Shown: positions 33,651 to 42,526 of the stretch, in pieces
How the letters are laid out: every line of letters begins with the position of its first letter
How positions within the stretch are numbered: the stretch's first letter is position 1
NCBI RefSeq assembly: GCF_008329585.1
Contig: NZ_NPKP01000007.1
Span: forward strand, 186,001 to 250,000
Direction: 5' to 3'
Origin: Mycolicibacterium sp. P9-22
GTDB taxonomy: Bacteria; Actinomycetota; Actinomycetes; Mycobacteriales; Mycobacteriaceae
DNA: 64,000 nucleotides
Position numbers and translations under genes: made by a program
The notes under the pieces: model-generated
What the model saw: the letters and a program-made list of their open reading frames with translations, nothing else
Databases searched by the model: none
Told to the model about the DNA's origin: nothing

Positions 33651-33794
33651 TCACGCAGTCAGGGAACGGCGGCCCTTGCTGCGGCGGCCCGACACGATCG
33701 CGCGGCCTGCGCGCGTACGCATACGCAACCGGAAACCGTGCACACGGGCCCGGCGGCGGTTGTTCGGCTGGAAAGTCCGCTTGCCCTTGGCCAC
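33651..33794 (-). CDS. rpmH: Ribosomal protein L34
   Basis: The 47-aa protein is almost invariant among bacteria: K-R-T-F-Q-P-N-N-R-R-R-A near the start and R-T-R-A-G-R-A-I-V-S-G-R-R-S-K-G-R in the second half. It is a late-assembly protein of the large ribosomal subunit. The start is a GTG at 33794. The long frame extending further upstream has no ribosomal protein similarity. It is divergent from dnaA, with the 585-base origin-proximal region between. Confidence 0.97.
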   Translation of the reverse strand: MAKGKRTFQPNNRRRARVHGFRLRMRTRAGRAIVSGRRSKGRRSLTA

Positions 33795-33912
33795 GGCTGT
33801 TTCTCCTCGTTCGGTCTGGTGTCGACACCCTCGGTCACCATGAAACTCATGGCAGCCGAGGACGCAGCCACCGTTGGTAAGCTCATCCATCTTGCCGGCG
33901 CGGCACCTCTGC

Positions 33913-33928
33913 GGTTCTCTAGAGAACC
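33913..33928. repeat. 16-bp perfect palindrome upstream of rpmH
   Basis: GGTTCTCTAGAGAACC reads the same on both strands. It lies about 120 bases upstream of rpmH and 450 upstream of dnaA, a good place for a dimeric regulator. It matches no operator I know. Confidence 0.6.
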
Positions 33929-34154
33929 ACCGAGTCGCAGCCGTATCGCCACGTGCGGGCGACTGCTCGAGGGTACTGACGAGATTTGCCTGGGTCAAAC
34001 CTGGCCAGACCTGCTCACAGACCACCCGACCACAGCCTCACCCGGCAACAAAGACCACACCAGTCACCAACTTTGTCCTTCCCTGTGAGGAACCTGTCGG
34101 CAATGTTGCCGAACGGTTGGCCACTCCGAGAGAAAACTGTTAGCTTTTCGCAAT

Positions 34155-34175
34155 GCCGTTTCGAAGTGAAACGGC
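34155..34175. repeat. Dyad resembling parS with an extra central base
   Basis: GCCGTTTC and GAAACGGC are 8-bp inverted arms separated by five bases (GAAGT). The inner GTTTC and GAAAC half-sites are those of parS, but parS has a four-base centre (ACGT). ParB binding is therefore unlikely, and the dyad may have another role. Confidence 0.5.
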
Positions 34176-34290
34176 GCCGGAACCAGAGCGAGGACGACAC
34201 CGGCCGCGAGCCCGCAGACCACCACCGGTATGTGCAGAGCTCCGACACGGGATCCACGCCCACAGATAGCGCGACGATTACTACCGATTA

Positions 34291-34323
34291 CTGTCCACAG
34301 TCTGTGGATAACTATGTGGACAG
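34291..34323 (+). promoter_or_regulatory. DnaA-box cluster in the dnaA promoter region
   Basis: Three 9-mers are packed in 33 bases: CTGTCCACA (34291-34299), TGTGGATAA (34303-34311, complement TTATCCACA) and TGTGGACAG (34315-34323, complement CTGTCCACA). They match the actinobacterial DnaA box and sit about 60 bases before the dnaA start, suggesting autoregulation by DnaA. Confidence 0.75.
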
Positions 34324-34379
34324 TTTGTTATCGTCGCCCCCCGGGACATCCCGAGGAAGCCGTTAGGGGGTAGCCGTCG

Positions 34380-35876
34380 TTGACCGCCGACCCCGATTCC
34401 TCGTTCCTCACGGTCTGGAACAATGTCGTCTCCGAACTCAACGGCGAGACACCGTTCGGCGACAGCGTCAACGGCGGCCCGCGTGAGCAGCTCCTCACCG
34501 CTCAGCAACGTGCCTGGTTGAAACTCGTCAAACCCTTGGTCATCACCGAGGGGTTTGCTCTGTTGTCGGTGCCGTCCGCCTTCGTCCAGAACGAGATCGA
34601 ACGACTGCGCGAACCGATCGTCACCGCACTGAGCCGGCAGCTCGGCCAACGGGTGGAACTCGGTGTCCGCATCGCCACTCCAAGCCCGGATGACACGCCC
34701 GAGCCCGACGCCGCCGCCGGCAACGACGAACCGCAACCCACCGACAACGAAGAGGTCGACGAGGACGGCGAGGCCCTCGCCAGTGCGGAAGCCAGCTGGC
34801 CGACCTACTTCAACCGGTCCCAGTCCGCCGCCCCCGAATCCAACGCCGTCAGCCTCAACCGTCGCTACACCTTCGAGACGTTCGTCATCGGGGCCTCCAA
34901 CCGGTTCGCCCACGCCGCGACCCTGGCCATCTCCGAGGCACCCGCGCGGGCCTACAACCCCTTGTTCATCTGGGGTGAGTCCGGCCTGGGCAAGACACAT
35001 CTGCTGCACGCGGCCGGCAACTACGCACAGCGGCTGTTTCCCGGGATGCGCGTGAAGTACGTCTCCACAGAAGAATTCACCAACGACTTCATCAACTCCC
35101 TGCGTGACGACCGCAAGGCGTCGTTCAAGCGCAGTTACCGGGATGTCGACATCCTGCTCGTCGATGACATTCAGTTCATCGAGGGCAAGGACGGCATCCA
35201 GGAAGAGTTCTTCCACACCTTCAACACGCTGCACAACGCGAACAAGCAGATCGTCATCTCGTCGGACCGCTCCCCCAAACAGCTGGCCACCCTCGAGGAC
35301 CGGCTGCGTACCCGTTTCGAGTGGGGCCTCATCACCGATGTGCAGCCCCCGGAATTGGAGACCCGGATCGCCATTCTGCGTAAGAAAGCGCAGATGGATC
35401 GCCTCGACGTACCCGATGACGTGCTCGAACTGATCGCCAGCCGCATCGAACGCAATATTCGAGAGCTCGAGGGCGCGCTGATCCGGGTCACCGCGTTCGC
35501 CTCGCTGAGCAAGACCACGATCGACAAGTCGCTGGCCGAGATCGTGCTGCGCGATCTCATCTCCGATGCCAGCACCATGCAGATCAGCACCGCGACCATC
35601 ATGGCCGCGACCGCCGAATACTTCGAAACCAGCATCGAAGAGCTCCGTGGGCCCGGTAAGACCCGTGCCCTGGCCCAGTCCCGTCAGATCGCCATGTACC
35701 TGTGCCGTGAGCTCACCGATCTGTCACTGCCCCGTATCGGTGAGGCATTCGGCCGCGACCACACCACGGTGATGTACGCCGAACGCAAGATCCGAGACGG
35801 AATGGCCGAGCGACGCGAGATCTTCGATCACGTCAAGGAACTCACCACCCGGATCCGCCAGCGCTCCAAGCGCTGA
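34380..35876 (+). CDS. dnaA: Chromosomal replication initiator DnaA
   Basis: The 498-aa protein has domain I (about residues 1-95, helicase and partner contact), an acidic linker (about 100-140) and the AAA+ domain III. Domain III has Walker A G-E-S-G-L-G-K-T-H near 199 and Walker B I-L-L-V-D-D-I-Q-F. Domain IV carries the DNA-binding signature R-D-H-T-T-V-M-Y-A. It opens oriC and loads the helicase. The start is TTG at 34380, the same start codon as in M. tuberculosis. DnaA-box-like sites lie upstream and downstream. Confidence 0.97.
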   Translation: MTADPDSSFLTVWNNVVSELNGETPFGDSVNGGPREQLLTAQQRAWLKLVKPLVITEGFALLSVPSAFVQNEIERLREPIVTALSRQLGQRVELGVRIATPSPDDTPEPDAAAGNDEPQPTDNEEVDEDGEALASAEASWPTYFNRSQSAAPESNAVSLNRRYTFETFVIGASNRFAHAATLAISEAPARAYNPLFIWGESGLGKTHLLHAAGNYAQRLFPGMRVKYVSTEEFTNDFINSLRDDRKASFKRSYRDVDILLVDDIQFIEGKDGIQEEFFHTFNTLHNANKQIVISSDRSPKQLATLEDRLRTRFEWGLITDVQPPELETRIAILRKKAQMDRLDVPDDVLELIASRIERNIRELEGALIRVTAFASLSKTTIDKSLAEIVLRDLISDASTMQISTATIMAATAEYFETSIEELRGPGKTRALAQSRQIAMYLCRELTDLSLPRIGEAFGRDHTTVMYAERKIRDGMAERREIFDHVKELTTRIRQRSKR

Positions 35877-36392
35877 GCCCTCTCTCGAGTCGTTCCGGCG
35901 ACACAAATCTCTAAAAAACTTGTGACCCGTTCGCACCACTCGTCACACAAAATCGGTGTGGAAACTACTGTGCACAACCTGCGGGCAACCTGTCGTCAAC
36001 CCGGTGTGAACTCCACAATCACCGTGTTATCCACAGCGACGACACATCGGCCCAACATTGCTCCACAGCTTGCGCACACCCCCGACGGGCCCGTCACCTG
36101 CACCGAGCAGCCTTCATCCACAGCTTCCACAGGACCTATTACTGTTGCTTTTATCTCTAGGTAATTCATCTTCTAAAAGCAGCCTGTTGGGGACAGAGCA
36201 CAAACCGTTCCGATCCGGGCCACTCCGGTGCTGCGCGCTTCGCGAGCGAATCGCTTTCAAGTTCGGGCCGAACGCTCTACGGTGGTGATTCGATACGCCG
36301 GTGCGATCGTCGACCAGTTCGCGACTACGCTCGGAGTGACACGGGGAATCCGCTGGTTGGTGCTGGTTGATGCGGTAGATCGAAGGGACGTT
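35877..36392. other. Origin of replication oriC (dnaA-dnaN intergenic region)
   Basis: This 516-base gene-free region is the conserved place of oriC in mycobacteria. DnaA-box-like 9-mers are seen at 35969-35977 (TGTGCACAA, reverse), 36027-36035 (TTATCCACA), 36070-36078 (TTGCGCACA), 36114-36122 (TCATCCACA), and weaker ones at 36009-36017 and 36059-36067. An AT-rich stretch (about 36132-36180), unusual for this GC-rich window, could be the unwinding element. A dnaN promoter must lie in the last 150 bases. Confidence 0.88.
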
Positions 36393-37592
36393 ATGGACGT
36401 GGTGACGACGAATGTTGGTCTCACCGATTTGAAGTTCCGTCTGGTACGTGAGGATTTTGCCGATGCGGTGGCGTGGGTTGCCCGAAGCCTGCCGTCCCGG
36501 CCTACCGTTCCGGTACTTGCCGGCGTGCTTCTGACCGGTTCCGATGACGGTCTGACCATCTCGGGATACGACTACGAGACCTCCGCCGAAGTTCGCGTGG
36601 CGGCTGAGATCGCTTCTCCTGGAAGCGCTTTGGTCTCCGGCCGGCTGCTGTCGGATATCACCCGGTCATTGCCCGCCAAGCCTGTGGATGTCAGCGTCGA
36701 AGGCACCCGGGTGTCGCTGAGCTGCGGCAGCGCCCGCTTCTCGCTGCCCACCATGGCCGTCGAGGACTACCCGTCGCTGCCTGCGCTGCCCGATGAGACC
36801 GGGGTGGTGGCGGCCGATCTGTTCGGCGAGGCCATCGGTCAGGTCGCCGTCGCGGCCGGCCGCGATGACACGTTGCCGATGCTCACCGGCATCCGTGTCG
36901 AGATTTCCGGCGACAAGGTTGTTTTGGCCGCGACCGACCGATTCCGGCTGGCCGTCCGTGAGCTCACGTGGTCGACGGATTCGGCCGGCGTCGAGGCCGC
37001 CGTGCTGGTTCCGGCCAAGACGTTGTCCGAGGCGGCCAAGACCGGCACCGACGGGACCGAAGTTCATCTGGCGCTCGGCGCCGGCGCAGCCGTCGGTAAA
37101 GAGGGACTGCTCGGTATTCGCAGCAACGGCAAGCGCACCACGACCCGCCTGCTGGACGCCGAATTCCCGAAGTTCCGTCAGTTGCTGCCCACCGAGCACA
37201 CCGCGGTTGCGACCGTCGGCGTCGCAGAACTGACCGAAGCGATCAAGCGCGTCGCCCTGGTCGCCGATCGCGGCGCCCAGGTCCGGATGGAATTCAACGA
37301 GGACGGCGTCCGATTGTCCGCCGGCGCCGATGATGTCGGCCGCGCCGAGGAGGATCTGCCGGTCGAGTTCGCCGGCGAGCCACTGACCATCGCGTTCAAT
37401 CCGACTTATCTGACCGATGGTCTGGGTTCGTTGCGCTCGGAGCGTGTGACATTCGGCTTCACGACACCCAGCCGTCCCGCCGTGTTGCGCCCTACAGGGG
37501 ACAATGGTGTCGAGGCCGGCGCAACGGGGCCGTTCCCCGCCGCGCAGACCGATTATGTCTACTTGTTGATGCCGGTGCGGCTTCCTGGCTGA
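36393..37592 (+). CDS. dnaN: DNA polymerase III beta sliding clamp
   Basis: The 399-aa protein has the three-part clamp fold and follows the M. tuberculosis DnaN nearly end to end, for example G-V-L-L-T-G-S-D, G-R-D-D-T-L-P-M-L-T-G-I and the C-terminal Y-L-L-M-P-V-R-L-P. The dimer rings DNA and tethers polymerase. The ATG at 36393 (M-D-V-V-T-T-N-V-G-L-T-D), with GAAGGGA upstream, fits the family. A frame extended to 36228 lies in the origin region and is rejected. Confidence 0.96.
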   Translation: MDVVTTNVGLTDLKFRLVREDFADAVAWVARSLPSRPTVPVLAGVLLTGSDDGLTISGYDYETSAEVRVAAEIASPGSALVSGRLLSDITRSLPAKPVDVSVEGTRVSLSCGSARFSLPTMAVEDYPSLPALPDETGVVAADLFGEAIGQVAVAAGRDDTLPMLTGIRVEISGDKVVLAATDRFRLAVRELTWSTDSAGVEAAVLVPAKTLSEAAKTGTDGTEVHLALGAGAAVGKEGLLGIRSNGKRTTTRLLDAEFPKFRQLLPTEHTAVATVGVAELTEAIKRVALVADRGAQVRMEFNEDGVRLSAGADDVGRAEEDLPVEFAGEPLTIAFNPTYLTDGLGSLRSERVTFGFTTPSRPAVLRPTGDNGVEAGATGPFPAAQTDYVYLLMPVRLPG

Positions 37593-37623
37593 CCGGCCGA
37601 CCGTCGCGGAGGGATGCACGCAT

Positions 37624-38517
37624 ATGCAACTCGGGTTGATCGGGCTGGGCAAAATGGGCTTCAACATGCGGGAGCGCCTGCGTGCGGGAGGTCACGAGGT
37701 GGTCGGTTACGACCCCCGCCCCGAGGTCACGGATGTGCCGACCTTGGCCGCGCTGGCCGAAGCGTTGCCGGCACCCCGCACGGTGTGGGTGATGGTGCCC
37801 TCCGGCGAGGTGACCCGCACGACGATCGCCGACCTCGCCGAGGTGCTCGAGCCCGGCGACCTGGTGATCGACGGTGGCAACTCGCGCTACACAGAAGACG
37901 GACTGCACGCAAAACTGTTGGGCGACAAGGGTATTTCATTCATCGATGCCGGTGTGTCCGGCGGTATCTGGGGTCTAACCGAAGGGTACGGGCTGATGGT
38001 GGGCGGCAGCGATGAGGACATTGCGCGCGCCATGCCGATCTTCGACACCCTGCGTCCGGAGGGCCCACAGGCCGACGGATTCGTGCATGCCGGTCCGGTC
38101 GGGGCAGGGCATTTCACCAAGATGGTCCACAATGGCGTCGAATACGCGTTGATGACCGCCTATGCGGAGGGTTACGAGCTGCTCGCCGCGGAGGATCTGG
38201 TCAAGGATCCGCAGGCGGTCTACCAGGCGTGGACGAATGGCACCGTGGTGCGCTCATGGCTGCAGCAGTTGTTGGCCAAGGCGCTGAAGGAAGATCCGGG
38301 TCTGGACAACCTGACCGGATACACCGAGGACTCCGGTGAAGGCCGCTGGACCGTCGAGGAAGCTATCCGGTTGCGTGTGCCGGTTCCCGGTATTGCTGCG
38401 TCGTTGTTCGCCAGATTCCTGTCGCGGCAGGAAGATTCGCCGACCATGAAGGCTGTCGCCGCACTTCGCAACCAATTCGGAGGCCATGCGGTGCAGCGGA
38501 TTTCGGAATCCGGATAG
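37624..38517 (+). CDS. gnd: 6-phosphogluconate dehydrogenase (decarboxylating, short form)
   Basis: The 297-aa protein has the Rossmann motif G-L-I-G-L-G-K-M-G at the N-terminus, the substrate motif D-A-G-V-S-G-G-I-W-G and catalytic lysine in H-F-T-K-M-V-H-N-G-V-E-Y. Its length fits the short, often NAD-linked, form rather than the 470-aa enzyme. It converts 6-phosphogluconate to ribulose 5-phosphate. Its place between dnaN and recF is seen in fast-growing mycobacteria but not in M. tuberculosis. ATG at 37624 lies about 30 bases after dnaN. Confidence 0.93.
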   Translation: MQLGLIGLGKMGFNMRERLRAGGHEVVGYDPRPEVTDVPTLAALAEALPAPRTVWVMVPSGEVTRTTIADLAEVLEPGDLVIDGGNSRYTEDGLHAKLLGDKGISFIDAGVSGGIWGLTEGYGLMVGGSDEDIARAMPIFDTLRPEGPQADGFVHAGPVGAGHFTKMVHNGVEYALMTAYAEGYELLAAEDLVKDPQAVYQAWTNGTVVRSWLQQLLAKALKEDPGLDNLTGYTEDSGEGRWTVEEAIRLRVPVPGIAASLFARFLSRQEDSPTMKAVAALRNQFGGHAVQRISESG

Positions 38518-38519
38518 TT

Positions 38520-39680
38520 TTGTACGTACGCCATCTGGGTTTGACGGACTTCAGGTCCTGGCCGCGGGTCGACCTGGAGCTGGAGCCCGGACACACGGTC
38601 TTCGTCGCACCAAATGGATATGGCAAGACCAATCTGATTGAAGCGCTCTGGTATTCGGCAACGCTGGGCTCGCACCGTGTTGCCTCGGACGCGCCGCTGA
38701 TCCGCTCCGGCGCCGAACGGGCGGTCGTTTCGTCGATCATCGTCAACGAGGGCAGAGAGCTCGGGGTTGATCTCGAGATCACCACCGGACGGGCCAACAA
38801 GGCCAGGTTGAACCGCTCACCGGTGCGAAGTCCGCGGGAGATCCTCGGTGTGTTGCGCGCGGTGCTCTTCGCACCGGAGGATCTGGCACTGGTGCGGGGT
38901 GACCCGACCGAGCGCCGGCGATACCTCGACGAGGTGGCCACCACTAGGCGTCCCCGGATCGCCGGTGTACGCGCCGATTACGACAAGGTGGTGCGGCAGC
39001 GCACCGCGCTGCTGAAATCCGCGGGTCCGGCACGCCACCGCGGTGACATGTCGATGCTCGACACCCTCGAGTCGTGGGACGGGCACCTGGCATCCCATGG
39101 CGCTCAGCTTATTTCGGCGCGCGTCGACCTCGTGAACCAGCTCGCACCCGAGGTGGAGAAGGCCTATCAGTTGTTGGCTCCGGCATCGCGGCCCGCCGCC
39201 ATCAGGTACCGGAGCTCGGTGGAGACCGTCGAAGCCGAGGCCGGCGCGGGCACCGTCGACCCGGCGGTGTACGAGACCGCATTGCTCGAGGAGTTGAGCC
39301 GCAAGCGGTCCGCGGAACTGGAACGCGGTGTCTGCCTGGTCGGGCCGCATCGTGACGATCTCGAACTGCGCCTCGGCGAGCAACCCGCGAAAGGATTCGC
39401 CAGTCACGGCGAATCCTGGTCCATGGCATTGGGTTTGCGGCTCGCCGCCTACGAACTGTTGCGTACCGAGGGTTCTGACCCGGTACTGCTGCTCGATGAC
39501 GTGTTCGCCGAACTCGACAGCGCGCGACGGCGGGCGCTGGCCAAGGTGGCGGCCTCGGCGGAGCAGGTTCTGGTCACGGCGGCAGTTCCGGAGGATCTGC
39601 CCACGGACTGGGATGTGCGCCGGATCGAGGTCACCATGCGTGATGATGACAGCGGACGTATTTCGGAGGTGGTGGCATGA
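38520..39680 (+). CDS. recF: DNA repair protein RecF
   Basis: The 386-aa protein is an SMC-like ATPase with Walker A V-A-P-N-G-Y-G-K-T-N near residue 35, the ABC-type signature S-H-G-E-S-W-S-M-A-L and Walker B V-L-L-L-D-D-V-F-A-E-L-D. It helps load RecA at gaps with RecR. The start is TTG at 38520, just after the gnd stop, and M-Y-V-R-H-L-G-L agrees with the M. tuberculosis start. Its end overlaps the DciA gene by four bases. Confidence 0.95.
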   Translation: MYVRHLGLTDFRSWPRVDLELEPGHTVFVAPNGYGKTNLIEALWYSATLGSHRVASDAPLIRSGAERAVVSSIIVNEGRELGVDLEITTGRANKARLNRSPVRSPREILGVLRAVLFAPEDLALVRGDPTERRRYLDEVATTRRPRIAGVRADYDKVVRQRTALLKSAGPARHRGDMSMLDTLESWDGHLASHGAQLISARVDLVNQLAPEVEKAYQLLAPASRPAAIRYRSSVETVEAEAGAGTVDPAVYETALLEELSRKRSAELERGVCLVGPHRDDLELRLGEQPAKGFASHGESWSMALGLRLAAYELLRTEGSDPVLLLDDVFAELDSARRRALAKVAASAEQVLVTAAVPEDLPTDWDVRRIEVTMRDDDSGRISEVVA

Positions 39681-40234
39681 CCGCGGATGACGAGGCAGCC
39701 GGACCGCCGGATCATCTGGCCGGTCTGACCGGAATGGACATGGTGCGCCGCGCCCTCGAGGAGGCCCGCGGCGCCGCGCGCAGCCAGGGAAAAGATGTCG
39801 GCCGCGGCAGGGTGGCGCCGGCGAAGCGCGCCCCGGCCGCGGGTAGGCGCCGCCGGTGGTCGGGCCCCGGCCCGGACGCGCGTGATCCGCAGACGTTCAG
39901 TGCGGCCACCCGGGACCTCGCACAGTCTCGGGGCTGGTCCAAGCAGGTCGCCGAGGGTTCGGTGATGGGCCAGTGGGCGACGGTGGTGGGCGATCAGATC
40001 GCCGACCATGCGGTGCCGACCAGCCTGCGTGACGGTGTGCTGACGGTGTCGGCGGAATCGACGGCCTGGGCAACCCAACTGCGGATGGTGCAGGCACAGC
40101 TGTTGGCCAAGATCGCGGCCGCCGTCGGGGACGGGGTGGTCACCTCGATGAAGATCCAGGGGCCGGTGGCCCCGTCCTGGCGGAAGGGCAACCGCAGCGT
40201 CCCAGGACGCGGACCGCGCGACACCTACGGATAG
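39677..40234 (+). CDS. dciA: DciA-type helicase loader, DUF721 (Rv0004 homologue)
   Basis: The 185-aa protein has a basic N-terminal half and a DUF721 domain (about residues 85-160: W-A-T-V-V-G-D-Q-I-A-D-H, then A-W-A-T-Q-L). DciA proteins, including the mycobacterial Rv0004, replace DnaC in loading the replicative helicase DnaB. It overlaps recF (ATGA), so it is coupled to it. The ATG at 39677 is the only good start. Confidence 0.9.
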   Translation: MTADDEAAGPPDHLAGLTGMDMVRRALEEARGAARSQGKDVGRGRVAPAKRAPAAGRRRRWSGPGPDARDPQTFSAATRDLAQSRGWSKQVAEGSVMGQWATVVGDQIADHAVPTSLRDGVLTVSAESTAWATQLRMVQAQLLAKIAAAVGDGVVTSMKIQGPVAPSWRKGNRSVPGRGPRDTYG

Positions 40235-40350
40235 TGGTCGCCTCAGGCCGTCGAGACGCCGGAAAACATGCTGCTTGAGCGTCCCGACGCTCCGACGGGT
40301 CAGAAATTCCGCGCACGGCGCGGTTAGGTAGGTGGAAACGCCGCTACAGA

Positions 40351-40380
40351 TTCAGTCCTGACAGTGCATAACGGTAGACT
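40351..40380 (+). promoter_or_regulatory. Possible gyrB promoter
   Basis: TTCAGT (40351-40356) and TAGACT (40375-40380) are 18 bases apart and lie about 63 bases before the gyrB start. The match is modest and other promoters in the 208-base gap are possible. Confidence 0.3.
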
Positions 40381-40442
40381 GTTGGGAGCTTTGCAGGCGG
40401 TATCGAACCGCCCCCCGCGAACCCCAAGGAGACGCGTCCAAC

Positions 40443-42470
40443 GTGGCTGCTCAGAAGAACAGTGCCCCAACCGCATATGGCGCAGAGTCGATCAAGGTGC
40501 TCGAGGGTCTGGAGGCAGTCCGGAAGCGTCCGGGCATGTACATCGGATCCACCGGAGAGCGCGGGCTGCACCATCTTGTGTGGGAGGTCGTCGACAACGC
40601 GGTGGACGAGGCCATGGCGGGATTCGCCAGCAAGGTCGACGTGCGCATCCTCGAGGACGGCGGCGTAGAGGTCACCGATGACGGCCGCGGCATCCCCGTC
40701 GCGATGCACAGCACCGGCATCCCCACCGTCGATGTGGTCATGACCGTTCTGCATGCCGGTGGCAAGTTCGAGGAGGGCGCCTACCAGGTGTCCGGTGGGT
40801 TGCACGGCGTCGGTGTGTCGGTCGTCAACGCCCTGTCCACGCGACTGGAAGCCGACATCCGCACGGACGGGTCGGAGTGGTTCCAGACCTATGAGTACTC
40901 GGTGCCGGGCACCTTGCGGCAGGGTGAGCCCACCAAGAAGACCGGCACCACCATCCGGTTCTGGGCGGATCCCAACATCTTCGAGACCACCAACTACGAC
41001 TTCGAGACCATCGCCCGCCGCCTCCAGGAGATGGCGTTCCTGAACAAGGGCCTGACCATCGACCTGGTCGACGAGCGCGTCACCGCCGATGAGGTGGTCG
41101 ACGAGGTGGTCAGTGATACCGCCGAGGCGCCGAAGTCCGCAGGTGAGAAGGAAGCGGAGGCCAAGGGCCCGCACAAGGTCAAGCACCGCACCTACCACTA
41201 CCCCGGCGGTCTGGTGGACTTCGTCAAGCACATCAACCGCACCAAAACCCCGATCCAGCAGAGCATCATCGACTTCGACGGCAAGGGTCCCGGCCACGAG
41301 GTCGAGATCGCCATGCAGTGGAACGCCGGCTACTCCGAATCTGTGCACACCTTCGCCAACACCATCAACACCCACGAGGGCGGCACCCACGAAGAGGGTT
41401 TCCGGAGCGCGCTGACCACGGTGGTGAACAAGTACGCCAAGGACAAGAAGCTGCTCAAGGAGAAGGACGCCAACCTCACCGGCGATGACATCCGGGAAGG
41501 TCTGGCCGCCGTCATCTCCGTGAAGGTCAGCGACCCCCAGTTCGAGGGTCAGACCAAGACCAAGCTGGGCAACACCGAGGTCAAATCCTTCGTCCAGAAG
41601 ATCTGCAACGAACAGCTCAGCCACTGGTTCGAGGCCAACCCCGCCGAAGCCAAGACCGTTGTGAACAAGGCGGTTTCGTCGGCACAGGCCCGGATGGCGG
41701 CGCGCAAGGCGCGGGAGCTGGTGCGCCGCAAGAGCGCGACCGACATCGGTGGTCTGCCGGGCAAGCTCGCCGACTGCCGCTCCACCGATCCGCGCCTGTC
41801 GGAAGTGTATGTGGTGGAGGGTGACTCGGCCGGTGGCTCCGCCAAGAGCGGGCGCGACTCCATGTACCAGGCGATACTTCCGCTGCGCGGCAAGATCATC
41901 AACGTGGAGAAGGCCCGCATCGACCGGGTGCTCAAGAACACCGAAGTCCAGGCCATCATCACCGCACTCGGCACCGGTATCCACGACGAGTTCGACATCG
42001 CCAAACTGCGTTACCACAAGATCGTGCTGATGGCCGACGCCGACGTCGACGGTCAGCACATCTCGACGCTGCTGCTGACCCTGCTGTTCCGGTTCATGAA
42101 ACCGCTGATCGAGAACGGCCACGTCTTCCTGGCCCAGCCGCCGCTGTACAAGCTGAAATGGCAACGCAGCGAACCAGAATTCGCCTACTCCGACCGCGAG
42201 CGTGACGGTCTGCTCGAGGCGGGCCGGGCTGCCGGTCGGAAGATCAACACCGAGGACGGCATCCAGCGCTACAAGGGTCTCGGCGAGATGGATGCCAAGG
42301 AACTGTGGGAAACCACAATGGATCCCAGCGCGCGGGTGCTACGCCGAATCACCCTCGACGACGCGGCCGCAGCCGACGAACTGTTCTCCATCCTGATGGG
42401 CGAGGACGTCGAAGCCCGCCGCAGCTTCATCACCCGTAACGCGAGAGACGTTCGCTTCCTTGACGTCTGA
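40443..42470 (+). CDS. gyrB: DNA gyrase subunit B
   Basis: The 675-aa subunit has the GHKL ATPase domain (E-V-V-D-N-A-V-D-E-A-M-A-G near 45, D-D-G-R-G-I-P, and G-L-H-G-V-G), the transducer, and the TOPRIM motif V-V-E-G-D-S-A-G-G-S near 460. P-L-R-G-K-I-I-N-V follows TOPRIM and D-A-D-V-D-G-Q-H-I holds its metal acids. It provides ATP for supercoiling with GyrA, encoded 56 bases downstream. The start is GTG at 40443 with AAGGAG upstream. It is the main topoisomerase II of mycobacteria, which lack topoisomerase IV. Confidence 0.97.
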   Translation: MAAQKNSAPTAYGAESIKVLEGLEAVRKRPGMYIGSTGERGLHHLVWEVVDNAVDEAMAGFASKVDVRILEDGGVEVTDDGRGIPVAMHSTGIPTVDVVMTVLHAGGKFEEGAYQVSGGLHGVGVSVVNALSTRLEADIRTDGSEWFQTYEYSVPGTLRQGEPTKKTGTTIRFWADPNIFETTNYDFETIARRLQEMAFLNKGLTIDLVDERVTADEVVDEVVSDTAEAPKSAGEKEAEAKGPHKVKHRTYHYPGGLVDFVKHINRTKTPIQQSIIDFDGKGPGHEVEIAMQWNAGYSESVHTFANTINTHEGGTHEEGFRSALTTVVNKYAKDKKLLKEKDANLTGDDIREGLAAVISVKVSDPQFEGQTKTKLGNTEVKSFVQKICNEQLSHWFEANPAEAKTVVNKAVSSAQARMAARKARELVRRKSATDIGGLPGKLADCRSTDPRLSEVYVVEGDSAGGSAKSGRDSMYQAILPLRGKIINVEKARIDRVLKNTEVQAIITALGTGIHDEFDIAKLRYHKIVLMADADVDGQHISTLLLTLLFRFMKPLIENGHVFLAQPPLYKLKWQRSEPEFAYSDRERDGLLEAGRAAGRKINTEDGIQRYKGLGEMDAKELWETTMDPSARVLRRITLDDAAAADELFSILMGEDVEARRSFITRNARDVRFLDV

Positions 42471-42526
42471 CGCCCGTTGACCTCATTCTTCCCATTCCCA
42501 GCTGCTCATAGACGAGCGAGGAGCAC

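Larger units (their letters stand above)
33795..34379. promoter_or_regulatory. rpmH-dnaA intergenic region
   Basis: This 585-base gene-free stretch must hold the divergent promoters of rpmH and dnaA. It contains a 16-bp perfect palindrome (33913-33928), an imperfect-spacer dyad (34155-34175) and three DnaA-box-like 9-mers just upstream of dnaA (34291-34323). I see no coding potential that fits a known gene, and I cannot place the promoters with confidence. Confidence 0.7.

Noticed and set aside
40269..40328. A 19-codon upstream ORF before gyrB (M-L-L-E-R-P-D-A-P)
   Set aside because: No ribosome site and no sign of conservation; too short to support.
40344..42164. Long reverse frame opposite gyrB
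   Set aside because: Shadow frame with no family motif; gyrB is certain.
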